Assembly: GCA_030020825.1 (NCBI GenBank)
Contig: CP125213.1
Coordinates: forward strand, 496,001 to 560,000
Source: Candidatus Blochmannia vicinus
Lineage (GTDB): Bacteria; Pseudomonadota; Gammaproteobacteria; Enterobacterales; Enterobacteriaceae
Length of the DNA stretch: 64,000 nucleotides
Reading direction: 5' to 3'
The notes beneath the pieces are model-generated. The model did not search any database and had not been told where the DNA came from. It saw only the letters and a program-made list of their open reading frames with translations. The stretch's first letter is position 1. Each line of letters begins with the position of its first letter. Shown here in pieces: positions 45,167-55,234 of this stretch. The translations under genes and the position numbers were made by a program.

Positions 45167-45916
45167 TTAAGAGTTGTTAATTAAAACATGGACTAGTACA
45201 TCATTGTTTGCCGAACATGCTATAATGATATCTGTCCAACCCAAACCTTTAGCTAATTTAGCTAAACGCAAACTTACCACTATAAGCCTACATCGTATTA
45301 GCCAAGATGTACGGTAAAATTTAGGAATTAAATAATACAACTGTTTTAGTATCTCTTCAGAAGTAACTACTACCGTTTTAATATTTAATTCTAATAACTT
45401 AGATGATTGCTCTTCTCCATTATACTTTAACAATTGTCTACGATAACATTCACAAGATAATACTAATGCACCTCTTTTCTGAAGAGTATCGTCCAAAACA
45501 GTACGTCCATTATTACCTCTCAAAATAAGAACACGTTTTCCATAACTATAAATTAATTCAGGTAGTTGCAATAAATTTTCACTTGTTTCTTTATCTTTAG
45601 GATATTTTGAAGTAATTCCTGATAATTTATACATCTTTATGCTAGTTGCACGACCAATGGAATAATATACTAATTTAGTAGGCCAAGATATTCCTATACT
45701 AAGTAACTGGTTATGAGCATACTTAATTGCATTCTGCGATACAATACATAGTAAATCTCCTTCAGAAAGTAGACTTAATCGTTGTTCCAGAAAGGACAAC
45801 ATTTCTCCTGCAGAAAAATAAATTAATGGTAAATGATGCGCGCATTTACCAACAGAAAGTAATTTACTTACTAGTTTCTCTCCATATGGAGATGGTCGAG
45901 TAATTAAAATGCTCAT
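45167..45916 (-). CDS. hemD: Uroporphyrinogen-III synthase
   Basis: Cyclises hydroxymethylbilane with ring-D inversion, giving the haem and sirohaem precursor. The 249-residue protein (E. coli 246) matches along its length: MSILITRPSPYGEKLVSKLL, LLQLPELI, VLILRGNNGR, VVVTSEEILKQLYYLIP and LAKLAKGLGW. It lies 51 bases downstream of hemC, the ancestral hemC-hemD operon; hemX and hemY that follow in E. coli are absent. Confidence 0.94.
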   Translation of the reverse strand: MSILITRPSPYGEKLVSKLLSVGKCAHHLPLIYFSAGEMLSFLEQRLSLLSEGDLLCIVSQNAIKYAHNQLLSIGISWPTKLVYYSIGRATSIKMYKLSGITSKYPKDKETSENLLQLPELIYSYGKRVLILRGNNGRTVLDDTLQKRGALVLSCECYRRQLLKYNGEEQSSKLLELNIKTVVVTSEEILKQLYYLIPKFYRTSWLIRCRLIVVSLRLAKLAKGLGWTDIIIACSANNDVLVHVLINNS

Positions 45917-45967
45917 AATTAATTATATTAAATTTTATTGATATATATTTATCGCAAAATATGTTTG

Positions 45968-46870
45968 TTACTTTGTAAATTGGATCAATAAATCTTTAGC
46001 AAGAACATATCCCAGTTTTTCTGCTTGATCTAAAGGTGCTCGTCCTTCAGTACGAATAATTTTACTGCCATCAGGCAATCCAATAAGTGCACGCAACCAT
46101 ATTTTATCTTCTTCAATTTCAGCATAACTAGCAATTGGTAATTGACAATAACTTTCTAAATAAGTAGTAACGGCACGTTCTGCCTTAATACGTAATGAAG
46201 TTTCCCGATGATATAAAGGCGATAACAACGATAAAATATCGGTATCACCCAAACGACATTCTATAGCTATAGTACCCTGTCCCATAGCTGGTAATAGATC
46301 AGATGGATCGATGTAAGCACGAATATATTCACTTAATTTTAATCGATTCAGTCCAGCTACAGCTAAAATGATTGCATCATATTGATCATTCTGTAATTTT
46401 TTTAATCTAGTATCTATATTACCTCGTAAGTTATTTATTATTAAATCTGGACGTTGAGCACGTATTTGACATTGTCTACGTAAACTTGATGTGCCTATTG
46501 TACTACCAACAGGTAACGTATCTATATTAGAGTATTTTAAACTAACAAAAGCATCACGAGGATCATTTCGTTCACATAGAATTGGAAGCATTAACTCATC
46601 TGGTAAAGGTACTGTAATATCTTTCATAGAATGAACAGCAATATCAGCACGAAAATCTACCAATGCACATTCTAATTCTTTAATAAATGCACCTTTTTTA
46701 ATTTTATTTTTTGGAACAGAATTTAAGAATTTATCTCCTGTTGTTACAATAGGTATTAACTTTATTTGTATAGTTGGATGATAACGCTTTAATGCATCAC
46801 AAACATATTGAGATTGACAAATAGCCAGTCGACTTTTTCGAGTAGCAATTCTTAAAATTCTAGTATTCAT
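45968..46870 (-). CDS. hemC: Porphobilinogen deaminase (hydroxymethylbilane synthase)
   Basis: Polymerises four porphobilinogens to hydroxymethylbilane. The catalytic aspartate is in AVHSMKD; the arginine-rich GTSSLRRQCQ and LRGNIDTRLKK, and the cysteine that binds the dipyrromethane cofactor (LESYCQLPI) are present, although the usual glycine pair before that cysteine is Ser-Tyr here. Of two adjacent ATGs (46873, 46870) the second gives register with E. coli. Product 300 residues, shorter than E. coli (313) at the C-terminus. First gene of hemC-hemD. Confidence 0.95.
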   Translation of the reverse strand: MNTRILRIATRKSRLAICQSQYVCDALKRYHPTIQIKLIPIVTTGDKFLNSVPKNKIKKGAFIKELECALVDFRADIAVHSMKDITVPLPDELMLPILCERNDPRDAFVSLKYSNIDTLPVGSTIGTSSLRRQCQIRAQRPDLIINNLRGNIDTRLKKLQNDQYDAIILAVAGLNRLKLSEYIRAYIDPSDLLPAMGQGTIAIECRLGDTDILSLLSPLYHRETSLRIKAERAVTTYLESYCQLPIASYAEIEEDKIWLRALIGLPDGSKIIRTEGRAPLDQAEKLGYVLAKDLLIQFTK

Positions 46871-46873
46871 CAT

Positions 46874-47557
46874 TATAATTATGCTAAAAATGAAACATAT
46901 AATGCTTTAATTAATTAATATATTTGCAATTATTTTAAAAATTAAATAGAAAAAATAACATACTGACCTTAAATTTTAATTCTATGTAACTTTAACATTT
47001 TAATATAGATTAATTAAAAGTATTAAATATAATTAATTATATAAAACAGATTCTTTCTTCATATTACTATCTGAAATATTTTAATATTACTACATTTACA
47101 TTCAAAATTTTATATTCATATCTCTTTTTATCAATATTTATCGTAAAAAGCATATCATGACATTATTAAATATTATTTAGTACAAAACTAATTTACTTAC
47201 TTGTATTGTAATACCTTAATTATTAATTAAGAATTAAAATAATATTTAAAATTTCTAAACATATTAATTATTAATATAAATATGACGCTACTATTGCCAT
47301 TAATTTAAAAATTAATTCTATTTTTAAATTACTTAAAATATTATTAAATCTTATTTTACAAACTTAAAAAGACGCTCTATTTTAAATAACCATTATATTT
47401 TTATAAATTAATTTTAACATTTTTAATAAACGTATATTTTTATTAATTATTAAGATACAATCATGTTATTTTAAGTTTCATTAAATGAGAATTAAATTAA
47501 TTTATAAAATTAGCGATATATATCAATCTTTATTTGTTGATATTATATGAGGTAAGT
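46874..47557. other. Divergent spacer hemC / dapF
   Basis: About 684 bases, very A+T-rich, where E. coli has cyaA, cyaY and yzcX. No remnant of adenylate cyclase or frataxin was recognised. Confidence 0.5.
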
Positions 47558-48382
47558 ATGAGATTTTCAAAAATGCATGGATTAGGTAATGATTTTGTCA
47601 TTGTAGATGCTATAACACAAAATATACATCTTACTTCTAAAAGCATAAAATATCTATCGAATCGATATTGTGGAATTGGATTTGACCAGTTGCTAATAGT
47701 AGAACCCCCTTATGATCCAAAAATAGACTTTCATTGCAGAATTTATAATGCAGATGGAACAGAAGTCAATCAATGCGGAAATGGTATTCGTTGTTTTGCG
47801 CAATTTGTTTACTTAAAAAAATTAACTAAAAAACGAAATATTCATATCAGCACTCGTACTCATCATGTAGTTCTATCTATAATGGATGACAATCGTATAT
47901 CTGTCAATATGGGTTCGCCGATATTTGATCCAAAACTTATCCCATTTTATGCCGCACAATATCAAAAAACTTATATTTTATTTTTACCTACAGAAACAAT
48001 ATTATGTGGTATAGTATCTATGGGTAATCCTCATTGTGTCATTTTAGTTGAAAAAATAGAAACTGCCCAAGTTAACTCATTAGGATCAACATTAAAAAAT
48101 CATCATTGCTTTCCAGAACAAGCCAATGTAAGTTTCATGCAGATTATTGATCGTAATAACATCCGATTACGAGTGTATGAGCGAGGTGTAGGAGAAACTC
48201 AAGCCTGTGGAACTGCCGCCTGTGCAGCTGTAGCTATAGGTATTCAGCAAGAATTGTTATATGAAACAGTAGAAGTAATATTACCTGGAGGTACTTTGTC
48301 TATAAATTGGAAAGGCATAGGAAATCCATTATATATGACTGGAGCAACATCATACGTATATGATGGTTATATCAATTTATAA
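47558..48382 (+). CDS. dapF: Diaminopimelate epimerase
   Basis: Converts LL- to meso-diaminopimelate for peptidoglycan and lysine. The two catalytic cysteines are in NQCGNGIRCF and QACGTAACAA; the N-terminal MRFSKMHGLGNDF is the family signature. The ATG at 47558 has GAGG just upstream and gives 274 residues, the same as E. coli; a TTG eight codons upstream is not supported. In E. coli yigA, xerC and yigB follow; here xerC is absent and yigB comes next. Confidence 0.97.
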   Translation: MRFSKMHGLGNDFVIVDAITQNIHLTSKSIKYLSNRYCGIGFDQLLIVEPPYDPKIDFHCRIYNADGTEVNQCGNGIRCFAQFVYLKKLTKKRNIHISTRTHHVVLSIMDDNRISVNMGSPIFDPKLIPFYAAQYQKTYILFLPTETILCGIVSMGNPHCVILVEKIETAQVNSLGSTLKNHHCFPEQANVSFMQIIDRNNIRLRVYERGVGETQACGTAACAAVAIGIQQELLYETVEVILPGGTLSINWKGIGNPLYMTGATSYVYDGYINL

Positions 48383-48573
48383 ATTCAGAATGCTATATAG
48401 CATAATATTGTTTTTAAAAAATATTTTAAAAATTTCATTTATCTAAGATATACAAAAATTTTTAGTACTTAAATTTTACTTAACATTTTATTTTAAATAT
48501 ATATACTTATTAATTGATAAAAATATAAATACTTCATCAATCAATACTGTAATTTATATTAAAGGTATAATTT

Positions 48574-49299
48574 ATGCATTTTTATCGTATGTTACGCCCT
48601 ATTCATGCTATAACTTTAGATTTAGATAATACATTGTACAGTAATTATTCGGTTATGAATCAAGCTGAAGAAAAAGCAGTATTATTTTTACAACAATATC
48701 ATCCCGCGTTATCTAAAATACAAAAAACTGACTATTGCCGAGCACGTAAAATACTCAAAATTGTAGAACCAAACATTTACCATGACGTAAATTATTGGCG
48801 TTGGAAATCTTTAAAGATAACTTTGCTTCAGGCAGGATTAAATAAAAATGAGGCACAAGCAGGTGCTGATTTTGCTATGGAAATCATTATATATTGGCGC
48901 AATAAGATCGATATACCTATTAGTACTCATAACACATTATCCGCATTAAACGATAAGTGGCCATTAATTGCAATTACTAATGGCAATGCAAATCCTATTA
49001 CCTGTGGGCTACAACCATATTTCCAATATATACTACGTGCTGGGATTAATGGGCGCGCTAAACCATACACAGATATGTATTATTTAGCTTCAAAACATTT
49101 TGGATTACCTTGTAAAAATATTTTACATGTAGGAGATGACTGGAAAACAGATGTGAAAGGAGCGATATACTCTGGAATGCAAGCTTGTTGGATAAATCAA
49201 TACAATACAGATAAAGCAGACCAATTTTACTCAATAAATACAAAATTTTTTCCACATTTGAAAATTTCAAAGTTAATATCATTAACACACTTACTATAA
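48574..49299 (+). CDS. yigB: HAD-family phosphatase YigB
   Basis: Haloacid dehalogenase-type phosphatase; the E. coli protein dephosphorylates FMN in riboflavin metabolism. Motif I is LDLDNTLYSN with both aspartates, motif II is AITNGNA, motif III lies around RAKPYTDMY and motif IV is HVGDDWKTDVKGA. Length 241 (E. coli 238). N-terminus MHFYRMLRPIHAIT matches E. coli, so the start at 48574 is sound. It lies 65 bases before uvrD, as in E. coli. Confidence 0.93.
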   Translation: MHFYRMLRPIHAITLDLDNTLYSNYSVMNQAEEKAVLFLQQYHPALSKIQKTDYCRARKILKIVEPNIYHDVNYWRWKSLKITLLQAGLNKNEAQAGADFAMEIIIYWRNKIDIPISTHNTLSALNDKWPLIAITNGNANPITCGLQPYFQYILRAGINGRAKPYTDMYYLASKHFGLPCKNILHVGDDWKTDVKGAIYSGMQACWINQYNTDKADQFYSINTKFFPHLKISKLISLTHLL

Positions 49300-49363
49300 C
49301 ATTAATAGTTATATTAATAACATACTTTATAGTAATTATTATAAACATATATTTCAATATTTT

Positions 49364-51313
49364 ATGAATATTTCTAATATTCTTAGTCAACTCAATGATA
49401 AACAAAAAGAAGCAGTAACTTCTAATGACAAAAATATATTAGTATTATCTGGGGCCGGAAGCGGAAAAACTCGAGTATTAGTAAATCGTATTGCTTGGCT
49501 GCAATTAGTAAAAAAATATACACCATGGTCAATAATGGCGGTCACTTTTACAAATAAATCTGCTTTAATAATGCGTAATCGTGTTCAATCTATAATTGGT
49601 GTTCAAAACAAAAGTAATATATGGATTAGTACTTTTCATGGGTTAGCAAATCATTTGTTACGCACTCATTATATAAATGCAAATTTGCCAAAAGATTTTC
49701 AAATTATTGATAAGAATGATCAAATTCGACTTTTAAAACAACTAATACGTTCACTCAATTTAAATGAAAACAAATACAGTGTGCAGCAGGCTATGCACTA
49801 TATTAATACAGAAAAAAATAAAATTTCAGATACTCAAAATACTAATATTGATAATAATTCAATAAAAATGACATGGATACAACTTTATCAAAAGTATCAT
49901 GATATATGTCATCGTTCTGGATTAGTAGATTTTAATGAATTATTAAAACGCGCATATATGGTATGCCTAAATTATCCAAATATTTTGCATTATTATCAAA
50001 AACGATTTATTAATATTTTAGTAGATGAATTTCAAGATACTAATAAAATACAATATGATTGGTTATGCCTATTATCAGGAAAAAACAATAATTTAATGAT
50101 TGTTGGAGATGATGATCAATCTATTTATGGTTGGAGAGGAGCGCAAATAAAAAATTTTCAAAGATTTTTAGAAGATTTTAAACATGTACGAATTATTACA
50201 CTAGAACAAAATTATCGTTCTACTAACAATATTTTAAGAGCTGCTAACGCTCTTATTTGTAAAAATAATACACGTCTAAAAAAAAATCTGTGGACACGTG
50301 AAAATAAAGGAGATGCAATTTCTGTGTATTGCGCTCTTAATGAAACAGATGAAGCTTTATTTGTGGCAAACAATCTGATAAATTGGAAAAAAAAACATGG
50401 TTTACTCAACGAGTGCGCTATATTATATCGAAATAATTTTCAATCTCGTTTACTGGAAGAAATTCTATTAAAAAAAAACGTGCCTTATAAAATATATGGA
50501 GGAATAAAGTTTTTTGAACGTAAAGAAATTAAAGACATCATAGCTTATTTAAAATTTATTACTAATCAAAATAATAATATTGCTTATGTGCGAATAATTA
50601 ATACACCTAATAGAGGGATTGGGCCGCGTACTTTAGAAATTATAAATAAATACGCTGCTTTAAATCATTTAAGTCTATGGGAAAGTAGCTTATTTATTTC
50701 AAACAAAAAGATTATTAAAGGAAAACCTGCTATTGCTCTAAACAAATTTATTATATTGATAGATTCATTAAAAAAACAGATTGTAACCACATTACCTTTG
50801 CACGAACAAATCGATTATATTATTAGAAAAATTGGATTATGGAATATATATGAAAAAAACACATCGATACCAACATATCATGAACATATACATAATATTC
50901 AAGAGTTGATTACAATGAGTAAACAATATAATATTCTATCAGAATCAACAACAAATGTGTCTCCGTTACAACAATTTTTGTCATATATTTCTTTAGAATT
51001 TGAAGAAAATCTCTCTGATTCATATGCAGATGCAGTTCAATTGATGACGCTACATGCTTCAAAAGGATTAGAATTTTCTCAAGTATTTATTGTAGGATTG
51101 GAAGAAGGAATATGTCCAAATTATATTGCTTTAACTAATAAAGAACTATTAGAAGAAGAACGTAGATTAATTTATGTTGGCATCACACGCGCTATGCATA
51201 AATTAACAATTAGTTATTCAGAAACTCGTCATGTCTATGGAAAAGAGATAATAATTCAATCACCGTCTAGATTTGTTAATGAATTGCCAATAGATTGTTT
51301 AGAAGTATCTTAA
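49364..51313 (+). CDS. uvrD: DNA helicase II, lacking the C-terminal domain
   Basis: SF1A 3'-5' helicase for mismatch and nucleotide-excision repair. Motif I GAGSGKT, Ia VTFTNKSA, II VDEFQDTN, III GDDDQSIYGWRGA, IV EQNYRST, V TLHASKGLEF and VI RRLIYVGITRAM are intact. Its match to UvrD rather than Rep is supported by sequence and by its place between yigB and corA. The protein stops at 649 residues, after RFVNELPIDCLEVS, about 70 residues before the E. coli end (720), so the Tudor-like C-terminal domain is missing. Three A9 tracts lie between 50278 and 50478 with frame intact. Confidence 0.95.
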   Translation: MNISNILSQLNDKQKEAVTSNDKNILVLSGAGSGKTRVLVNRIAWLQLVKKYTPWSIMAVTFTNKSALIMRNRVQSIIGVQNKSNIWISTFHGLANHLLRTHYINANLPKDFQIIDKNDQIRLLKQLIRSLNLNENKYSVQQAMHYINTEKNKISDTQNTNIDNNSIKMTWIQLYQKYHDICHRSGLVDFNELLKRAYMVCLNYPNILHYYQKRFINILVDEFQDTNKIQYDWLCLLSGKNNNLMIVGDDDQSIYGWRGAQIKNFQRFLEDFKHVRIITLEQNYRSTNNILRAANALICKNNTRLKKNLWTRENKGDAISVYCALNETDEALFVANNLINWKKKHGLLNECAILYRNNFQSRLLEEILLKKNVPYKIYGGIKFFERKEIKDIIAYLKFITNQNNNIAYVRIINTPNRGIGPRTLEIINKYAALNHLSLWESSLFISNKKIIKGKPAIALNKFIILIDSLKKQIVTTLPLHEQIDYIIRKIGLWNIYEKNTSIPTYHEHIHNIQELITMSKQYNILSESTTNVSPLQQFLSYISLEFEENLSDSYADAVQLMTLHASKGLEFSQVFIVGLEEGICPNYIALTNKELLEEERRLIYVGITRAMHKLTISYSETRHVYGKEIIIQSPSRFVNELPIDCLEVS

Positions 51314-51799
51314 TATTTCTTATCTAAAATACGTGCTACTATTTTTACAAATTTATATTTCTGTTGTATTAAATTTTCTGAAAGTTAACATCTTAATTCT
51401 ATTAGATTATTATATAATGCAAATGTACCTATATTATTTTTATTTTCATTAAAAACTAAAAATATTGGCAGTCTTGTATACTTAGAAATAATCATACACA
51501 CATCTAATCTATGTGAATTAGATTTATAATACTTTCACAATAAAAAATATTTACTTAATATTTAATTAACTATCATAATAATAATATTTATAATCAAATA
51601 AATAAGTTCCTACAAATTATTTAAATCATTATAAATATTTGATACTTATTAATACCCAACAACAGTTTTTGTAATTATTCTATTATAAAATATGTAATTA
51701 CAAAAAATTATATAGAGGGAAATAACTATTTATTATCTAATTTTAATTATTATGATCTAATGTATTCTTGTTTTGTATCCGTTAAGGAAAAAATGATAT
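51314..51799. other. Spacer uvrD-corA with a possible eroded uvrD tail
   Basis: 486 bases. Reading on in frame past the uvrD stop gives KIRAT, resembling LRAT in the E. coli linker to the C-terminal domain, then a stop; the rest shows no domain homology. E. coli yigE is absent. Confidence 0.4.
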
Positions 51800-52744
51800 A
51801 TGTTTAACATATTTCAATTAAAAAATAATCATTTACTCCGTGTTAATGAAAAAGAAGAAATATCATTTTTAAACAACATTATTTGGGTGGATATAATAAA
51901 TCCAAATAACGATGAATACGATTATATACAAAATATATTGCTTCACCAAAAAATAAACTTTTTTAAACTAAAAGATATCAACAAAACTATACGTTTTTTT
52001 AAAGACAAAAATGGGCTACATATCCGTTCTTTTTTCTTCTCATATAATGAAAAAGAACAAATAAATAACTCTATTGTGTCCTTTACCATATATAATGGAT
52101 GCCTATTCACTTCACGAAAAGAAGAATTTCCAGCATTTTATACATATCAACAATATTTGCATAATCATTTGTTAATAGATGGAAATGCTTATGAATTATT
52201 ATTAAATTTATTTGAAGTAAAAATTGAAGATCTAGCAAATAAAATAGAGAATATTTACTCCACTTTAGAAACGTTGAGTTTTGTTATTATGAATGGGCAA
52301 CAAATTGATGAATATGAACATGCGCTTTCTGATTTAGCTGCATTAGAAAACATAGGCTGGAAGATTCGTGTTAATTTATTAGATTCTGAAAGAGCGATAA
52401 AATTTTTGATACGTAAAGTAAAACTGCCCGTATCACAACAACAATATGCCAATGAAATTTTAAGCGATATTACATTATTATTACCCCACAACGAATATGT
52501 ATTTCATCAGATCAGTTCTTTAACCCAATCAGCAATGGGATTTATTAATATCGAGCAAAATAGAATCATAAAAATTTTTTCAGTGGTTTTTTTACCTCCA
52601 ACTTTAATAGCATCTAGCTATGGAATGAATTTTGAATTTATGCCAGAATTGCAGTGGTCATTTGGTTACCCTAGCGCCATCATTTTGATGATTTTAGCAG
52701 GATTAGCTCCGTATATCTATTTTAAATATAAAAATTGGTTATAA
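51800..52744 (+). CDS. corA: Magnesium/cobalt transporter CorA
   Basis: Pentameric inner-membrane channel for Mg2+. A large cytoplasmic N-terminal domain (FQLKNNHLLRVNE, DGNAYELLLNLFEVKIEDLA) leads into the long stalk helix and two C-terminal membrane helices, with the selectivity signature YGMNF between them and the basic tail KYKNWL. Length 314 (E. coli 316). Aligned with E. coli, the first membrane helix reads IKIFSVVFLPPTLIASS and seems to lack three residues of the SVVSVVFLPP stretch. The frame is otherwise intact. Confidence 0.95.
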   Translation: MFNIFQLKNNHLLRVNEKEEISFLNNIIWVDIINPNNDEYDYIQNILLHQKINFFKLKDINKTIRFFKDKNGLHIRSFFFSYNEKEQINNSIVSFTIYNGCLFTSRKEEFPAFYTYQQYLHNHLLIDGNAYELLLNLFEVKIEDLANKIENIYSTLETLSFVIMNGQQIDEYEHALSDLAALENIGWKIRVNLLDSERAIKFLIRKVKLPVSQQQYANEILSDITLLLPHNEYVFHQISSLTQSAMGFINIEQNRIIKIFSVVFLPPTLIASSYGMNFEFMPELQWSFGYPSAIILMILAGLAPYIYFKYKNWL

Positions 52745-53007
52745 ATAATTAAAAACTACAGTAATACTATTTATAGAATTTTACAAATAAATACTAATCC
52801 AATAAACTTAAATATTTTTAAAATACATCTTCACAATATAACATTGTATTAAAAATAATTATAATGTTATTGAAAATTCATATAATAAATCAATATTTAA
52901 AATAATATCCATAATATATCGAATTTTTATTGATATCATATTGTAATTATTGGTGTATAATTATTGTTATTATACAAATTTTAATAAAACAATAAAGAGA
53001 GGTATAA

Positions 53008-53835
53008 ATGTTTCGCATCGTTGCGTCTGATTTAGACGGCACCCTGCTAACACCAAATCACCGATTAACACCTTTCGCTAAAAAGATTCTGAAACTATTA
53101 ACTGATCAGAAAATTCATTTTATTTTTGCTACCGGCCGACTTCACACAAATGTCATAGAAATCCGTAATAATTTAAAAATTAATTCTTACATGATTACTT
53201 CTAACGGAGCTAGAATACATAATGCTGATGGAAAATTAATTTCCTCTTATAATTTAGAGACAACAATTGTCTCTGACTTGCTAAATGTAGCACATTATGA
53301 TACTGAAATTATTACTAATGTTTTCCAAAACGATCAGTGGTTAATCAATCGATTGATACCAAATCAAAATTATTTAATTAACGGATATGAATCTAATTAT
53401 TATGTTTACAAAAAAAACACGCTATCTTTAGATAAGATTTGTAAAGTATATTTTACTAGTAATAATTATCAACGGTTATTATCTTTAGAAAAAGAATTAA
53501 AAACACGATGGAATCATCACGTTAACATTAGCTTTTCACTTCCGACATGCCTTGAAGTAATGCCAGGTGGGGTTTCTAAAGGCCATGCTTTAGCTCAAGT
53601 TGTTAAATCATTAGGATATCATCTTAAAGATTGCATTTCATTTGGTGATGGCATGAATGACCAAGAAATGTTATCAATGACAGGAAAAGGATGTATAATG
53701 AGTAATGCACAACAGCGACTAAAGGATACTCTTCCATTATTAGAAATTATTGGAAGTAACAAAGATGATGCAGTTCCCCACTATTTAAAACGTATTTATT
53801 TCGATAAGTTACCTAACATTTCCCTAATAAAATAG
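53008..53835 (+). CDS. yigL: HAD-family sugar/pyridoxal phosphatase YigL
   Basis: HAD subfamily IIB phosphatase; the E. coli protein hydrolyses pyridoxal phosphate and sugar phosphates. Motif I ASDLDGTLL, motif II ITSNGAR, lysine in GGVSKGHAL and motif IV SFGDGMNDQEML are all present, with the IIB cap between. Length 275 (E. coli 266). GAGAGG precedes the start. A TATAAT lies at 52956-52961 but without a well-spaced -35. It ends a block; the next gene (yhgN) is from a different E. coli region. Confidence 0.94.
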   Translation: MFRIVASDLDGTLLTPNHRLTPFAKKILKLLTDQKIHFIFATGRLHTNVIEIRNNLKINSYMITSNGARIHNADGKLISSYNLETTIVSDLLNVAHYDTEIITNVFQNDQWLINRLIPNQNYLINGYESNYYVYKKNTLSLDKICKVYFTSNNYQRLLSLEKELKTRWNHHVNISFSLPTCLEVMPGGVSKGHALAQVVKSLGYHLKDCISFGDGMNDQEMLSMTGKGCIMSNAQQRLKDTLPLLEIIGSNKDDAVPHYLKRIYFDKLPNISLIK

Positions 53836-54398
53836 TTATTTTTAATAAATATTTTATGAAAACCTACAAATTTACATATTTAATATTATTATAAAAATAC
53901 TAGTTTTATTAAGTTTATATCAAATCCAAACGATCTTATTTATGTCCATATTAATAAATACTCACTATTTTCTCTCGTTGAAAATAGTATCCTACATTAA
54001 AATTATAATTATGATTTAATCAATTAATAAAATTATATAAATATTTTAATAAAAATATTTATATAAAACGACCAGCCATTATTTATATAATACGGGTATA
54101 TTGTACATTACAATAACACTTTTTATTAAAAAATCTATTTAATATGTAAAACCGAAAATTTACATACAACTATTATTTTATATAGTTCACCCTAATAAAA
54201 GATAACTTATCATATACAGTATACAAAATAAATATTTTATAACCGTAATAAATTAGATTTATAAACCTTTATCTTACTTAATTTCTAAAAATGTTTATTA
54301 TCAATCAATTTTAAATAATCTATAAAAATCAAACCAGTGCCAAAACAAAGAACATTGCAATCTGCTTATATAGTACATATATACAATAATTTTAACGA
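53836..54398. other. Spacer yigL-yhgN at a synteny junction
   Basis: 563 bases joining blocks from about 86 and 77 minutes of the E. coli map. No gene, tRNA or repeat of note was seen. Confidence 0.5.
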
Positions 54399-54992
54399 TC
54401 ACGTACATAAATAACTATGTATTCCATCAAGTAACATTTGAGTAGAAATCATTACTAACAACAAGCCCATTAATCTCTCCAAAGCACTAATACCTTTATT
54501 TCCTAATAAACGAGAAAATATGTTAGATAACATCAAAATTAACATGGATAACCCCCAGGCAATAATCAATGACAAAATTAACAAATCAATTTGCTGAGGA
54601 TATTGGTGGGACAATAATAATAACGTTGCTAAAACTGAAGGACCCGCAACCAAAGGAATAGCAAGTGGAACTAAAAATGGTTCCTCTCCCTCTGAAACAC
54701 CAGTACTATTTCCTTCTTCTGAAGGAAATATCATTTTTATGGCAATTAAAAATAACACAATACCTCCAGAGATAGAAACTGTTTCTGTGTGCAAATTAAG
54801 AAAAATTAAAATATGTTCTCCAACAAATAAAAATCCTAACATTAACAATAAAGCGATCACCATCTCTCGAATTATTATAATTTGACGCCGTTTTGGTTCT
54901 AAATCTTTTAATATCGACATAAAAATTGGTAAGTTTCCAATAGGATCCATAATTAAAAATAACAAAACTGTGGCTGATATCATTTCATTCAT
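54399..54992 (-). CDS. yhgN: MarC-family inner-membrane protein YhgN
   Basis: Integral membrane protein of the UPF0056/MarC family; function unproven. The 197 residues (same as E. coli) are mostly hydrophobic with about six membrane segments; conserved stretches are MDPIGNLPIFMSILKDLEPK, ISGGIVLFLIAIKMIFPSEE, EEPFLVPLAIPLVAGPSVLA and GLLLVMISTQMLLDGI. It lies divergent from asd, its neighbour in E. coli as well. No link to antibiotic resistance should be assumed from the family name. Confidence 0.93.
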   Translation of the reverse strand: MNEMISATVLLFLIMDPIGNLPIFMSILKDLEPKRRQIIIIREMVIALLLMLGFLFVGEHILIFLNLHTETVSISGGIVLFLIAIKMIFPSEEGNSTGVSEGEEPFLVPLAIPLVAGPSVLATLLLLSHQYPQQIDLLILSLIIAWGLSMLILMLSNIFSRLLGNKGISALERLMGLLLVMISTQMLLDGIHSYLCT

Positions 54993-55072
54993 TATTATTT
55001 TCCTAACAGTTATTTATATTTTATATACATCATGCTTTTTATAAAGTAAATTACAAATATTATCATACACAT

Positions 55073-55097
55073 GTCATCATACCGTATCGGTTATGAC
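55073..55097. promoter_or_regulatory. G+C-containing stem-loop upstream of asd
   Basis: GTCAT and ACCG pair with CGGT and ATGAC around the loop TAT, with a small internal bulge. It lies in the yhgN-asd divergent spacer, in a patch that is less A+T-rich than usual. It could be an operator or a leader structure. Confidence 0.35.
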
Positions 55098-55234
55098 GTA
55101 TGCGTGCTACACACTATGCATAAATAATTTTTTATATAATATACAGCATATTCTTAGTAAATGTTTAATATCTTACAATACTCATAATACATATGTTTTG
55201 ATGACAGCACTTAATAATAATTGAGAGACTAATA

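Noticed and set aside
48574..49299. YigB catalytic motif loss (DLDN instead of DLDD)
   Set aside because: The two essential aspartates of DxDxT are both present; only the variable fourth position differs.
49364..51313. Assignment as Rep helicase
   Set aside because: Sequence is closer to UvrD from the N-terminus onward and the yigB-corA neighbourhood is that of uvrD.
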